Source: a virus. Taken from it: a stretch of DNA of 64,000 nucleotides. The stretch is from the IMG/VR virus record IMGVR_UViG_3300033146_005170, positions 1 through 64,000 of that record; one strand, given 5' to 3'. Position 1 is the first letter of the stretch. Each line of letters begins with the position of its first letter. The notes beneath the pieces are model-generated. The model saw only the letters and a program-made list of their open reading frames with translations, had not been told where the DNA came from and searched no databases. The translations under genes and the position numbers were made by a program. Below, piece after piece: positions 19,341 through 27,686 of this stretch.

Positions 19341-19527
19341 GAATTTCTCCTTGATAGGTTATACAGTCTAGTGCTAGCAATATGAAAGGATTTTTAGAGC
19401 ACTTAGAACTAAGTGCTCCTTTTCTTATTTTTTCAAGCTTATTATAAGTTTGAGAAAAAAGACCTTGTCTATGTCTATAAACAGCAACGGCTGCTTCTAC
19501 AGCTGAATATGCCATTGCCATTACCAT
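19309..19527 (-). CDS. Unknown 72-residue protein with MVMAMA start
   Basis: Three in-frame ATGs at the start (MVMAMAYS) come from a short AATGGC-type hexamer run that overlaps the upstream stop; any could be used, and 19527 gives the longest form. The C-terminal 11 codons overlap the GTG of the kinase gene and contain its ribosome binding site. Basic C-terminus (NNFSRRPR). Function unknown. Confidence 0.45.
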   Translation of the reverse strand: MVMAMAYSAVEAAVAVYRHRQGLFSQTYNKLEKIRKGALSSKCSKNPFILLALDCITYQGEIRGNNFSRRPR

Positions 19528-19688
19528 TCTCTTAGAATTTCATCAACTTCATCAGCACTTGTAGCTACAGAGAGTAGATCATGAGCAGCTTCAAGGCCAT
19601 TAATAAGACCAGGTCCCCAAGTTGGATTTTCTCTTTCAATATAATCAAATAGAGCTTCCAAAATTTCAATGCAAGTTATATTATCCAT
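19521..19688 (-). CDS. Unknown 55-residue acidic protein
   Basis: The ATG at 19688 is used because AAGGAT precedes it; a longer form from 19706 would overlap the basic gene further. Sequence MDNITCIEILEALFDYIERE... is helical and acidic, ending EVDEILREW. Overlaps both neighbours by a few bases. No family recognised. Confidence 0.5.
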   Translation of the reverse strand: MDNITCIEILEALFDYIERENPTWGPGLINGLEAAHDLLSVATSADEVDEILREW

Positions 19689-19827
19689 TTTTAATCCTTT
19701 TAGCATTAGCTTTACGTCTGGCTTTTTCTTTACGCCTATTTTTCAACTTTCTTGTTCTAATCGATGGCCTAGTAAATACTGAGCCATCTGGTCTTTCTCT
19801 TCTACCTTTACCTTCTAGTTTTTTCAT
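19681..19827 (-). CDS. 48-residue highly basic protein
   Basis: Starts at an ATGA overlap with the upstream 215-residue gene and ends overlapping the start of the next. About 40 percent Lys/Arg (TRKLKNRRKEKARRKANAKR). Likely binds nucleic acid or a polymerase by charge, but nothing more specific can be read. Confidence 0.5.
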   Translation of the reverse strand: MKKLEGKGRRERPDGSVFTRPSIRTRKLKNRRKEKARRKANAKRIKNG

Positions 19828-20471
19828 ACTATACCTACTTTTTCAAAAGTTGCTTTAGAGTATCTAAAACCTTGTTTTGAAACAGTTCTTTCTACACCAA
19901 TTTTAGTGATAATTTCCGTCATCTTATAGCCTTCTTTAGTCAGCTCTTTAATATAATCTGCAAAGGCAAATTTAGATGCTGGAGACAAAGAAATTTTTGT
20001 AAGCTTTTCGCCTTCATCAGCATAATCCCACTGAAAATAAATTTCATACCTAGCCTGAATTTTCATTTTTTCTGGCTCACCTGCTTTTGCTTTTTCTTCC
20101 ATCAATAGCTCTTGCATTGATCGACCTGCAGTGTCAGTATGACCATCAAAACTTTCAGCAACTAGATTAGAACTTTCATCCCAAAGCTGCCATACAGGCT
20201 TGCCTCCTTCAATTACTACTTCAATTGATGGATGAACACTATTGTCTGTTTTGTTAAGAAGTTCAGACCCATCAAGAATGAAGTAAGGCATAAAAGATGC
20301 AATTGTATCCAAACCTTCGAACTCGGGATTTGCAGCTTGCATAGCTGAGCTTGAAGTAGCTGCTACTGGTGTAGCTGCATTTCCTGTAACCATTACTTCT
20401 GTAGCTGGTTGTTCACTAACTTTTGTCTCTTCTGTTGCATTTACATCCAACTCTCTAATATCTCTAGCCAT
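19824..20471 (-). CDS. Unknown protein with disordered N-terminus; replication-operon leader gene
   Basis: 215 residues. The first 50 are Ala/Thr/Ser rich and probably disordered; the rest is mixed (FMPYFILDGSELL..., ARYEIYFQWDYADEG, FAFADYIKELTKEGYKMTEI). First gene after a good promoter, so probably abundant. A single-stranded DNA-binding role would fit its place among replication genes, but there is no recognised OB motif, and that is only a guess from context. Confidence 0.5.
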   Translation of the reverse strand: MARDIRELDVNATEETKVSEQPATEVMVTGNAATPVAATSSSAMQAANPEFEGLDTIASFMPYFILDGSELLNKTDNSVHPSIEVVIEGGKPVWQLWDESSNLVAESFDGHTDTAGRSMQELLMEEKAKAGEPEKMKIQARYEIYFQWDYADEGEKLTKISLSPASKFAFADYIKELTKEGYKMTEIITKIGVERTVSKQGFRYSKATFEKVGIV

Positions 20472-20498
20472 AACTAATCCTTAAAATAAATTTGTAGT

Positions 20499-20514
20499 GA
20501 AGTTCGAAAACTTC
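20499..20514 (-). promoter_or_regulatory. UUCG-type hairpin in a 5' leader
   Basis: GAAGTT-TTCG-AACTTC on the minus strand, a 6-bp stem with a stable tetraloop. It sits about 30 nt upstream of the 20471 start and just downstream of the promoter at 20531-20568. It may protect the 5' end of the message. Confidence 0.4.
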
Positions 20515-20530
20515 TCTATCAATTTATTTA

Positions 20531-20568
20531 TAATAATATTATATCATAAGATTTATTATGAGTAACAC
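20531..20568 (-). promoter_or_regulatory. Phage promoter, copy A
   Basis: TATAAT at 20543-20538 with GTGTTAC exactly 18 nt upstream, sharing the spacer pattern AAATCTTATGA with the other copies of this family. Predicted start near 20531, about 60 nt before the 215-residue gene. It lies directly after the stop of the sigma-factor gene, so it can boost the downstream nucleotide-metabolism genes. Confidence 0.6.
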
Positions 20569-20572
20569 AAAC

Positions 20573-21142
20573 TTAAATCTTTGCCATTAAATTAAATTTT
20601 AAGGCTATGACTAATTTTTCTTTTGGACTAAGTTTTTTAAGTCCTCTTATAACAAAGTCAAAATTATCTTCTTGTTCTACTATTTCTAAAGTATCTTCTG
20701 TATTATGATCAATATGATCTAGCTCAGTAAGCCCACACTTATCAGTTTGAAGTTCTAAAACTTGAATTATTAAATGTTTATTCATTCCTAACTCTTTAGC
20801 AATTAAATTAGCATCAGGGATAAAATCATGAATTTTTGCAAAGTCTTCAATAAATTTGTAAACTTTAAATCTATTATAGACAATATGACTTGGCAGTTTT
20901 AATACTCTAGATCTAGAGGTAAGAGCATATGTAATAGCTTGTTTTATCCAAAAGCCTGCATAAGTAGAGAACTTAGTACCATAAGAAGGATCATAATGCT
21001 CTATAGCATTTAGTAAGCCAATACTACCTTCTTGAATAAGATCTTGAAAGTCTAAGCCTTTACTTGTTTTTCGATATTTATTAGCTATTATTTTCACTAA
21101 ATATAAGTAATCTTCTACTAGGTCATTTATAAATGGGTCCAC
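20573..21142 (-). CDS. Sigma-70 family factor lacking region 4.2
   Basis: 189 residues. Region 2 is clear: DFQDLIQEGSIGLLNAIE (31-48), then YDPSYGTKFSTYAGFWIKQA and LKLPSHIV. Region 3-like helices follow (DANLIAKELGMNKHLI). LKKLSPKEKLVIALKFNL (168-185) corresponds to the start of region 4, LSPREREVL.LRFGL, but the frame stops four codons later and the -35-binding HTH is absent; no coding continuation is visible downstream. It should bind core RNA polymerase and melt -10 elements, perhaps needing a partner for -35 contact. Overlaps the SNF2 helicase gene by 16 bp. Confidence 0.85.
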   Translation of the reverse strand: MDPFINDLVEDYLYLVKIIANKYRKTSKGLDFQDLIQEGSIGLLNAIEHYDPSYGTKFSTYAGFWIKQAITYALTSRSRVLKLPSHIVYNRFKVYKFIEDFAKIHDFIPDANLIAKELGMNKHLIIQVLELQTDKCGLTELDHIDHNTEDTLEIVEQEDNFDFVIRGLKKLSPKEKLVIALKFNLMAKI

Positions 21143-22560
21143 TCTCTTATCTCCTTTTCAGTTATACGATTATCGAAAAATACAGATACTTCTTCTTTAC
21201 CACTAAGAACTTGTTTAATAAAATCTATATTAGTTTTTATACCTCTAAATAAAGCTACTGCTGGTGTATTTTTAGCAATTAGAACAAAAATATTCACTTC
21301 CTCAGTTTGACCTGGTCTATGAACTCTATCTTGTCCTTGAAAAAATCCATCTACTTCATGATCAAGTTCAGCAAAAATTACATTATGAGCTTGTTGAAGA
21401 TCTAGACCTACTCCTGCTGATTTAGGATTAGCCAAAAGGCATTGAACTTTTTTTGATTTAAAAAGTCTAACTGCTTCATCTTTCTTTTTAGCAGATACTC
21501 TTCCGTGTAATTCTGTAAAAGTTATTTTTTTATTTATAAGCAGCTCTTTCATTAAGTCCATATTAGCATGGAAATGTCCAAAAAGTATAAATTGTTCTGT
21601 ACCTAAATCATCAATTAAATTGCTTAAAACCTCCAAATAAGCTGATGGTTCTTTGGAATCTACTAACTTAGGATTAAACATAGCTCTTCTAGCTTCCATC
21701 ATTAAAGCTGAGCCTTGTAAATAGACCAATTCTTTACTTACATCTTTAAGTTCTAAAAAGCCAAAACTAATAAGTTCACGTAGATTTTTTTCATGCTTTT
21801 CAGCTAAACTAAACTGCTTTATAATCAGTCTTTTTTTAGGCAAGTCTTTTAAAACATCTTTTTTTAATAGTCTTCTACTAAATTTATTTAGCATATTACC
21901 TAATTCTGTTAGTCTTCTCCAACCAGTTATCAAAGGAAAACCATCTTTACCTTTACCCCTAATGACATGAATTCTTTCAAAGTTCTTTTTAGTCACATAA
22001 ACTGCAGGTTTTATTAATTGAAAAATATGAAATAAATCTCTTGGATCTTTAGTTAAAGGTGTACCATTCATTACAGTGACATACTTTGCTTTAAAGGCTA
22101 AAGCTTGAACTACACCAAAACGATTCATTCTACCTGTAGAAGTAGATCTTTTGACTTCTCCAATTTTTACATTTTTAGATTCATCTATGGTAACAATATT
22201 CCAGGGAAATTTTTTAAGCTTTTCATAGTCTCTTACAACTAAATCATAGCTTATAATAACAATATTATGAGCCTCAATATTAAGTTTAGAACGTTGTTTA
22301 ATTGTACCTTTATACTTTAAAGCTTTTAAATTAGTATCAAAATACTCATAAATTTTATCATACCAAGTATCTAGCAATATTGGAGGTACAATTACTAAAG
22401 CCTTGCCACCTTCAGTCTCTAAAACATAAGTAATTAGTAAAAGAGCTCCAAAAGTTTTACCAACTCCAGGATCATGTAAAAGAGCTCCTTTTTGTTTATG
22501 TAAAAGATATTTAAAATCTTCTAACTGATAGTCATATGGATCTAATTTTATCTTAGTCAT
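21127..22560 (-). CDS. SNF2-type DEAD-like helicase
   Basis: 477 residues. Motif I is HDPGVGKT (29-36), Ia IVPPILLDTW, II TIDESK, III MNGTPLTKDP, V NPKSAGVGLDLQ and VI QGQDRVHRPGQ (about 405). These are SNF2/RapA-like translocase motifs as found in phage helicases. Likely moves on double-stranded DNA to remodel protein-DNA complexes or forks during replication. Followed by the sigma-factor gene with overlapping ends. Confidence 0.88.
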   Translation of the reverse strand: MTKIKLDPYDYQLEDFKYLLHKQKGALLHDPGVGKTFGALLLITYVLETEGGKALVIVPPILLDTWYDKIYEYFDTNLKALKYKGTIKQRSKLNIEAHNIVIISYDLVVRDYEKLKKFPWNIVTIDESKNVKIGEVKRSTSTGRMNRFGVVQALAFKAKYVTVMNGTPLTKDPRDLFHIFQLIKPAVYVTKKNFERIHVIRGKGKDGFPLITGWRRLTELGNMLNKFSRRLLKKDVLKDLPKKRLIIKQFSLAEKHEKNLRELISFGFLELKDVSKELVYLQGSALMMEARRAMFNPKLVDSKEPSAYLEVLSNLIDDLGTEQFILFGHFHANMDLMKELLINKKITFTELHGRVSAKKKDEAVRLFKSKKVQCLLANPKSAGVGLDLQQAHNVIFAELDHEVDGFFQGQDRVHRPGQTEEVNIFVLIAKNTPAVALFRGIKTNIDFIKQVLSGKEEVSVFFDNRITEKEIREWTHL

Positions 22561-22562
22561 AG

Positions 22563-25307
22563 TTACTCCATAAAATTATCTAATACAATATTCTCTTTAG
22601 AGGCTAGATAAGTATTAATGCCTATAATAGCTCTATGCTTACCTTTTATAATCTTATCAGATCTATGAATCTTAACAGTTACATAAGACTTTTTAGACAT
22701 TTGAGAGGCAAAGCTAACTCTATCTGTTAAATATACACTAATCTTATTTTTATGAATATAGGCAGATAGATTATTATAGCAAGCCATAATATCTAAATAG
22801 AGTATTCCATTTTCAATAAGATAATGCCTATCTTTCATGAGTATCAAATCTCCAACAGTGATATTCATAAGATCTGCTATATCATTCATAATTGTAAGAC
22901 TTTGAGCTATGTCATCCATTGATTTCATTTCTTGATAAACAAGATTAGCTTCAGAAGTACAACTTTTAATATAGCTATTCATAGCAACTTGCATTTTGTC
23001 TACAAGAGCTTCATCACTAGTATAAAGTAAAACATACTGCTGCAGGTAGTCCATTACAGTGATTAGATTGGCTATATTCCTTCTAGGACGATTTTCAAAT
23101 ACTTGCTTATATTTATTTTCTAGATCTTTGTCATAAGCAAGAATTTTGTCTACAAATTCTTCAGGTCTTATGCGCATAACAAATTCTAAAAAATGAGCAC
23201 CAATAATTTCTACATTAAGTCGTTTCATATTTTCTAAAGCTTCAGATCTTCTTTTTGTATGTGTTACTTTATCCATATGAATTAAAATAATTCTATCTTG
23301 AACTGCACCTTCATTTATTTGTTGCTCACCAATTATTGCTAAAGGAGCTAGGAAAGGTGTTTCTTCTATAGTTCTAGACCTGGTACCTCTAGATTCAAAA
23401 CTTTTATTATAAGAAGCTCTAATAGCTTGAGATACTTGACCTTCTTCTCCTCTTTTAGAAGTATTTGCAGAAGGCTTAAATTCATCAAAAATTAAAGGCA
23501 TAAGATTAGTTGAGCTACAAAATTTATTCATAGAGAAAGCTGTAGTTGAGCTAATGCTAGGAAAAGAAGGTCTTTCTGGTGCAAACAGTCTATGTAGTTG
23601 TAACATTGTTTGAGTTTTACCAGAGCCGTGAGTACCTGTTACAAATAAACTTGGCATAGGCTCATTTAAAGTCATACAATGTGGACTAAAGAAAGCTGAA
23701 AAGAACCAAGTAGTTAAAGGTACTATTACTTCATTTGCATTCATATCTAAAAAAGTATTAAAGAAAGTAATTATCTGATCTGCTCTAGGTGGTTCTGTAG
23801 AAGTAAAATTCAATTTAGTCCTAGTAGTGACAGAAGAATCTGTAGTAGACTTAATCTTATCAATAGTATTGTTTAAAGACATAGAGCCTTCATGAGTTAC
23901 ATAGTGCCATTCATCTTTATACCAATATAAACCAGTATAGCTTATCTCCCTTATCTTTTTGTGATCACTTTCGTGCATGATAGCTAGTTTTAGCATCTGT
24001 AAATCCTTATCTGTTCCAACATAGGCCATTCGCATTCCACAAAGTTTAGCAAATAATGCTCTAGAAGTAAAAGCCTCATCTGTAAATTCTTTTATTTCAT
24101 CTTGACAACTAGGACTACTAAATTTAGCCAAAAACTTACTCTTGTCTTCATAGCTAGCGTCCATTTTAACAGTCTCAGAAATTAATTCAATAGTAAAGTT
24201 TGAAAGTCTTCTTGGAGCATCTTCTAGACCTTCTCCTATATAGTAGTACTCTCCATCTTTAATCAATATACCTTCGTATACTGAAGCATTTGCTTCTCCT
24301 GTTTTAATTTCACAAGAGTTACAATCTACGTTATCTACACAACTAAGCATCATTTTGCAACCAAATTTAAACTTATCTGGTGCTTCTTTAGCATAGTCAT
24401 ATAGACCTCTAAAATGTTGTTCAAAAGCAGTAGGTGTCTTATACTGCGTAGATCTATAAGTTTGAATAAACATTCTATTATAAGAAACTATCTGATCAAT
24501 TGTCCAACCTTTAGCAATACCGTAGCTAATAGCTTGCATAGTAAGTAAATTACTGTTTACATTACCTTTAATATCAGAGTTTTCAGCTAGCTTTCTTACA
24601 CAAATAGGTGTAGCAGTTTCTAGTACGACATTATCTGGTACTGGTTTACCTATTTTAACTAGATCAACTAATTTTTTAGTAGATTGAAACCAAGAAACAA
24701 GCAGTTCATTTTTCTTATTCTTTTTAAATTTAGGTGGATATTCTCCAGGCTTAGTAACTAGCTGTTTAATTTGATCAGCAGTTATACCATTAAAAAGAGC
24801 CTCAGGTATCCAAACCTTATAGTTACCATTTTCTCTTTTTACATTTGTACGGCGCCATTGTCGTCCTTTACCTTGAGAATAAACAGCTAAATCTAGAGAA
24901 CTAATAGTTGGTAAACTATCATTGAGCCTAATAGCTAAATTTTTATATCTTAAAGGTAGAGCTTTTACAAACTTAGGATCCATATATAAATTAGGGTTTA
25001 GTTCAAAATGAAAACCTTTACCACCACTGGCGTAAATTCTATAGTCTTCAGCTTCTAAATGATATGTAGCCTTAAAATAAGCTAATACTTCTCTAAGATC
25101 AGCTAAAGCTTCAGTTAAATTAGGGCTATCAAAATCTAAATAAAAAGGTCCCCAATACTCTTGCTCTTCTCCACTTGCTTCTACATCCTCTTGTCTATAT
25201 TTTACGTATAATACAGACTCATATTTAGCATTTTCTGGAATTTGCTCTTCAGGTACGCATTTCCACTTCTCTTTATGCTCAATATGGTAATATTTTAAAC
25301 TGTGCAT
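22563..25307 (-). CDS. AEP-type primase-helicase fusion
   Basis: 914 residues. The N-terminal archaeo-eukaryotic primase-like domain has YLDFDS (Asp58, Asp60), SGGKGFHF (94-101) and QWRRTNVKRENG. A Cys cluster follows near residues 320-340 (GCKMMLSCVDNVDCNSCE). The C-terminal half is a P-loop ATPase with GTHGSGKTQT near residue 560 and LIFDEFKP as Walker B. This combines primer synthesis and fork unwinding in one protein. It lies between the dUTPase-like gene and the SNF2 helicase. The start has only a weak GGGGT site. Confidence 0.8.
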   Translation of the reverse strand: MHSLKYYHIEHKEKWKCVPEEQIPENAKYESVLYVKYRQEDVEASGEEQEYWGPFYLDFDSPNLTEALADLREVLAYFKATYHLEAEDYRIYASGGKGFHFELNPNLYMDPKFVKALPLRYKNLAIRLNDSLPTISSLDLAVYSQGKGRQWRRTNVKRENGNYKVWIPEALFNGITADQIKQLVTKPGEYPPKFKKNKKNELLVSWFQSTKKLVDLVKIGKPVPDNVVLETATPICVRKLAENSDIKGNVNSNLLTMQAISYGIAKGWTIDQIVSYNRMFIQTYRSTQYKTPTAFEQHFRGLYDYAKEAPDKFKFGCKMMLSCVDNVDCNSCEIKTGEANASVYEGILIKDGEYYYIGEGLEDAPRRLSNFTIELISETVKMDASYEDKSKFLAKFSSPSCQDEIKEFTDEAFTSRALFAKLCGMRMAYVGTDKDLQMLKLAIMHESDHKKIREISYTGLYWYKDEWHYVTHEGSMSLNNTIDKIKSTTDSSVTTRTKLNFTSTEPPRADQIITFFNTFLDMNANEVIVPLTTWFFSAFFSPHCMTLNEPMPSLFVTGTHGSGKTQTMLQLHRLFAPERPSFPSISSTTAFSMNKFCSSTNLMPLIFDEFKPSANTSKRGEEGQVSQAIRASYNKSFESRGTRSRTIEETPFLAPLAIIGEQQINEGAVQDRIILIHMDKVTHTKRRSEALENMKRLNVEIIGAHFLEFVMRIRPEEFVDKILAYDKDLENKYKQVFENRPRRNIANLITVMDYLQQYVLLYTSDEALVDKMQVAMNSYIKSCTSEANLVYQEMKSMDDIAQSLTIMNDIADLMNITVGDLILMKDRHYLIENGILYLDIMACYNNLSAYIHKNKISVYLTDRVSFASQMSKKSYVTVKIHRSDKIIKGKHRAIIGINTYLASKENIVLDNFME

Positions 25308-25319
25308 TTATTTACCCCA

Positions 25320-25892
25320 TTATAAAGGTAGACGACTAGTTTGTACCTTTAGATATGTATCTTCTAAATAGTTATAAGTTTCTTCAAAAGTCCAAGCTTT
25401 ATCTAGACAGTGTACTAAAAAAGCATTATCTTCAATAGGCTGGAGATTAGTACCCCAGTTTTTAAAGTATTCTCCTTGCTTATAGCCATAATCTTGACGA
25501 AGTTTATTTAAAGCTTGTTTACCAAGAATATAATTAACAACTGCCGGATTTTGATTAACTATTAACCTAATAGCTTGATTATATTGATCTGTAGTAAAGG
25601 TGTAGGTTAGCTTTCTAAGAAAAAGGTAATCAGACTCTGCTGGTGCAAGCTCTATAATCGGCTTAAGAGGTTGCTTTTTGTAATAGGCAACATTAATTAT
25701 AAAGATAACTATATCTGCCATTTCAATTAGGATATTTAACTCGTCTCTGTCTACTTTTTTCCAGTCAGCATAACCTAAACTAGCAGTTAGTTCTCCAATT
25801 TCTTCTAAACCTGCAAGCCACATTACTTCAGCATTAGAGTCCATAGTCTTTTGCCAAGCAAATTGTCTTGTGATTATATCTGAAATATTCAT
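25320..25892 (-). CDS. All-alpha dUTPase/dCTPase-like pyrophosphatase
   Basis: 190 residues. WLAGLEEIGELTASLGYADWKK followed by ELNILIEMADIVIFI carries the paired E..E and E..D metal-binding helices of the dimeric dUTPase/MazG-like superfamily. Substrate could be dUTP, dCTP or both. Considered with the dCMP-type TS enzyme, a T4 gp56-like dCTP/dUTP pyrophosphatase role is attractive but inferred. The start follows AAAGGATAAATA. Confidence 0.65.
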   Translation of the reverse strand: MNISDIITRQFAWQKTMDSNAEVMWLAGLEEIGELTASLGYADWKKVDRDELNILIEMADIVIFIINVAYYKKQPLKPIIELAPAESDYLFLRKLTYTFTTDQYNQAIRLIVNQNPAVVNYILGKQALNKLRQDYGYKQGEYFKNWGTNLQPIEDNAFLVHCLDKAWTFEETYNYLEDTYLKVQTSRLPL

Positions 25893-25973
25893 TATTTATC
25901 CTTTAATATGTATATTAAAATATTATATAATAAGCTATAAAATAAGATGTACGAAGAGAAAAATTAGGGAGTC

Positions 25974-26054
25974 AAAAAAGAGGGTGGAGCAGCCAAACCT
26001 TTTTAGGGTTAATTTATTTTATCGCCAAACAAACTTAAATTTAAGCTCCACCCC
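25974..26054 (-). terminator. Large structured terminator-like RNA
   Basis: On the minus strand GGGTGGAGC (26053-26045) pairs perfectly with GCTCCACCC (25990-25982), followed at once by TCTTTTTT. The 54-nt interior holds two small hairpins: palindromic CTTAAATTTAAG, and AACC-CTAAAAA-GGTT. It lies between the stop of the 57-residue gene (26091) and the dUTPase-like gene. Termination by the closing stem plus U-tract is likely; a regulatory, ligand- or protein-responsive attenuator is possible. Confidence 0.55.
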
Positions 26055-26090
26055 TTATAGTGTAATTAAAAGAACATGGCTAGTTTAATG

Positions 26091-26264
26091 TCATTTACCT
26101 TTCGGACAGCGCTCTCCATAACAAGGATCATTACCAACAAGAACTTCTGGAGTTTGATTTAAAAGTCCTCGTAAGTATCTCCACATAGGAAGCCTTCTTT
26201 TTTTGGCTTCCTTCTGTAAAATTTCTTTTAATTCTACAGGAATGGCTATATGAGTATATTTCAT
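26091..26264 (-). CDS. 57-residue possible ribbon-helix-helix protein
   Basis: Starts in an ATGA overlap with the preceding gene. HIAIPVELKEILQKEAKKRRLPMWRYLRGLL has the strand-helix-helix look of small RHH DNA-binding proteins, followed by a tail with two cysteines (DPCYGERC). Possible regulator; the fold is judged by pattern only. An A/T-rich inverted repeat (AGGAAGCC ... GGCTTCCT) lies inside the gene. Confidence 0.45.
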   Translation of the reverse strand: MKYTHIAIPVELKEILQKEAKKRRLPMWRYLRGLLNQTPEVLVGNDPCYGERCPKGK

Positions 26265-26617
26265 TTAAAAAAATCCTTTAAAGAACTTAATTTTTTAGCT
26301 GGCTTAATAAACTCAGCTCTTTTATAGAAAGTACCTTTTTTAGATTCATTCCAACAAGAACTGTCAATATGAAAAGTACTATCTTTATTTATTACAAAAG
26401 CAAAGTCAAGATTATTCATACTTCTTACAAATCTAGCATTGCCTTTACGAATTTGTATAAAACAACCTTCTTTAAGAGCCTTATCTATTTTATCTGAAGA
26501 TAGAATAGAAATTTTAACAGGCTCTTGATTAAAATTTTGAATTACTTCTTTTCTTAAAATGAAGGTATTTAAAACTAGAGCATAGACTATTAATATGACA
26601 ATAATTACTGATTTCAT
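26261..26617 (-). CDS. Membrane-anchored protein, unknown
   Basis: The ATG at 26617 is chosen because AGGAGA sits 5 nt upstream; product 118 residues. The N-terminus KSVIIVILIVYALVLNTFIL is a single membrane anchor, and the remaining 90 residues with two Cys form a small external or cytoplasmic domain. Lies directly downstream of a larger membrane-anchored surface protein, with which it may act. Function unknown. Confidence 0.5.
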   Translation of the reverse strand: MKSVIIVILIVYALVLNTFILRKEVIQNFNQEPVKISILSSDKIDKALKEGCFIQIRKGNARFVRSMNNLDFAFVINKDSTFHIDSSCWNESKKGTFYKRAEFIKPAKKLSSLKDFFK

Positions 26618-26618
26618 A

Positions 26619-27686
26619 TCAGTCTCCTGCACTTACACATTCATTATAAGGTATACCTTGGCCCTGAGCTAAGCATTCTGCTTCTGTACGTTTATCAGCA
26701 CAACAGTGTTTATGAAAACTGTCGTGAATTTCTCTACGTACTTCATAACCCTCATAGTCTTTAAAGCATTTAACCATTGGACCTCTATAATATACGTGAT
26801 CATCAACATGATCAATAACTGTAAGATTCCAATCACCTACACCAGAATAATTTTTTACTATTTGCTTTCCATCATAGACTAAAGTAACTTTATTAGTTGC
26901 TTTATTTCTGTCCCATTTATATCTAGAAGTATAAGCAGCATAGTGTGTTTGATTATCTGCACAGATGCAAGGTTCAGGCTCTGGACAAAAATCTACTTTC
27001 TTAACATTAAGATAATCTAAAGCTGTATAAGTAGTAAGGGTAGATTGTTCATCACCAAACATAACATACATAATATCAGCTAAAGCTTTAAATCTAAATA
27101 CGGTGGTATTACTATCATAAGGATTAAAACCGTCTTGCCAACTCCATTGATAAGGTGCATTTATATAAGTATTTGGGGTTTCTGAAACAGCTAGTCTTAT
27201 AGTATTAGAAACTACAGCGGCTACTTTAGCTCTAAGTTCATACCAGCTATCTTTTTCAAGATTTAGTCTTTTATGAGCTATTCTTTTACCATTATATTTA
27301 TAAGAACAATTAAGCTCGCCATTCTCTACTGTAAGAATTGCGTTTTCAGGTTCCCAGTCTAGTAAAGTTTGGTTTTTGTCGTCAAAGGTAGTATAATAAA
27401 CATACCTAGGTTCTGTATTATTACAATCGGGAGGCTCCGGACAATCTGGTGGTTCAGGACAAGTACAATTGCATTCTGGTGGTTCAGGACAAGTACAGTT
27501 GCATTCTGGTGGTTCAGGACAATCTGGCTCATTAAAAGTAAGCCAATTAATTTGGTCTATAATCTGCTCTAAAGAGGAACTATAGCTTAAAGTAGTTCTA
27601 GGGCCTAAAGTTATAGGATTTATAAAGTATAAGCTTAAAGCTACAAGAAAAAAGGTTGCAATAGCGCCAAATAAGAAGTTTTTCAT
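26619..27686 (-). CDS. Membrane-anchored Cys/Pro-repeat protein with lectin-like domain
   Basis: The ATG at 27686 is preferred over an in-frame GTG three codons upstream (TAGGTG fits the ATG); 355 residues. Order: membrane anchor or signal (NFLFGAIATFFLVALSLYF), a CPEPPECNCT repeat from a 30-bp tandem repeat (residues about 52-90), then a beta-rich carbohydrate-binding-like domain (WYELRAKVAAVVSNTIRLAVS), and a Cys-containing C-terminus. Predicted to be displayed on the infected cell; superinfection exclusion or adhesion is a guess. Confidence 0.5.
   Translation of the reverse strand: MKNFLFGAIATFFLVALSLYFINPITLGPRTTLSYSSSLEQIIDQINWLTFNEPDCPEPPECNCTCPEPPECNCTCPEPPDCPEPPDCNNTEPRYVYYTTFDDKNQTLLDWEPENAILTVENGELNCSYKYNGKRIAHKRLNLEKDSWYELRAKVAAVVSNTIRLAVSETPNTYINAPYQWSWQDGFNPYDSNTTVFRFKALADIMYVMFGDEQSTLTTYTALDYLNVKKVDFCPEPEPCICADNQTHYAAYTSRYKWDRNKATNKVTLVYDGKQIVKNYSGVGDWNLTVIDHVDDHVYYRGPMVKCFKDYEGYEVRREIHDSFHKHCCADKRTEAECLAQGQGIPYNECVSAGD
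27451..27525. repeat. 30-bp tandem repeat coding CPEPPECNCT
   Basis: Two nearly identical 30-bp units (27451-27480, 27481-27510) and a partial third inside the surface-protein gene. Each codes a 10-residue Cys/Pro segment on the minus strand. Copy number may vary between isolates. Confidence 0.7.

Noticed and set aside
25893-25973. Further copy of the GTAAC promoter before the dUTPase-like gene
   Set aside because: ATTATA is present at about 25922-25927, but the sequence at the expected -35 distance reads GTACATC and the spacer is not conserved; too weak to call.
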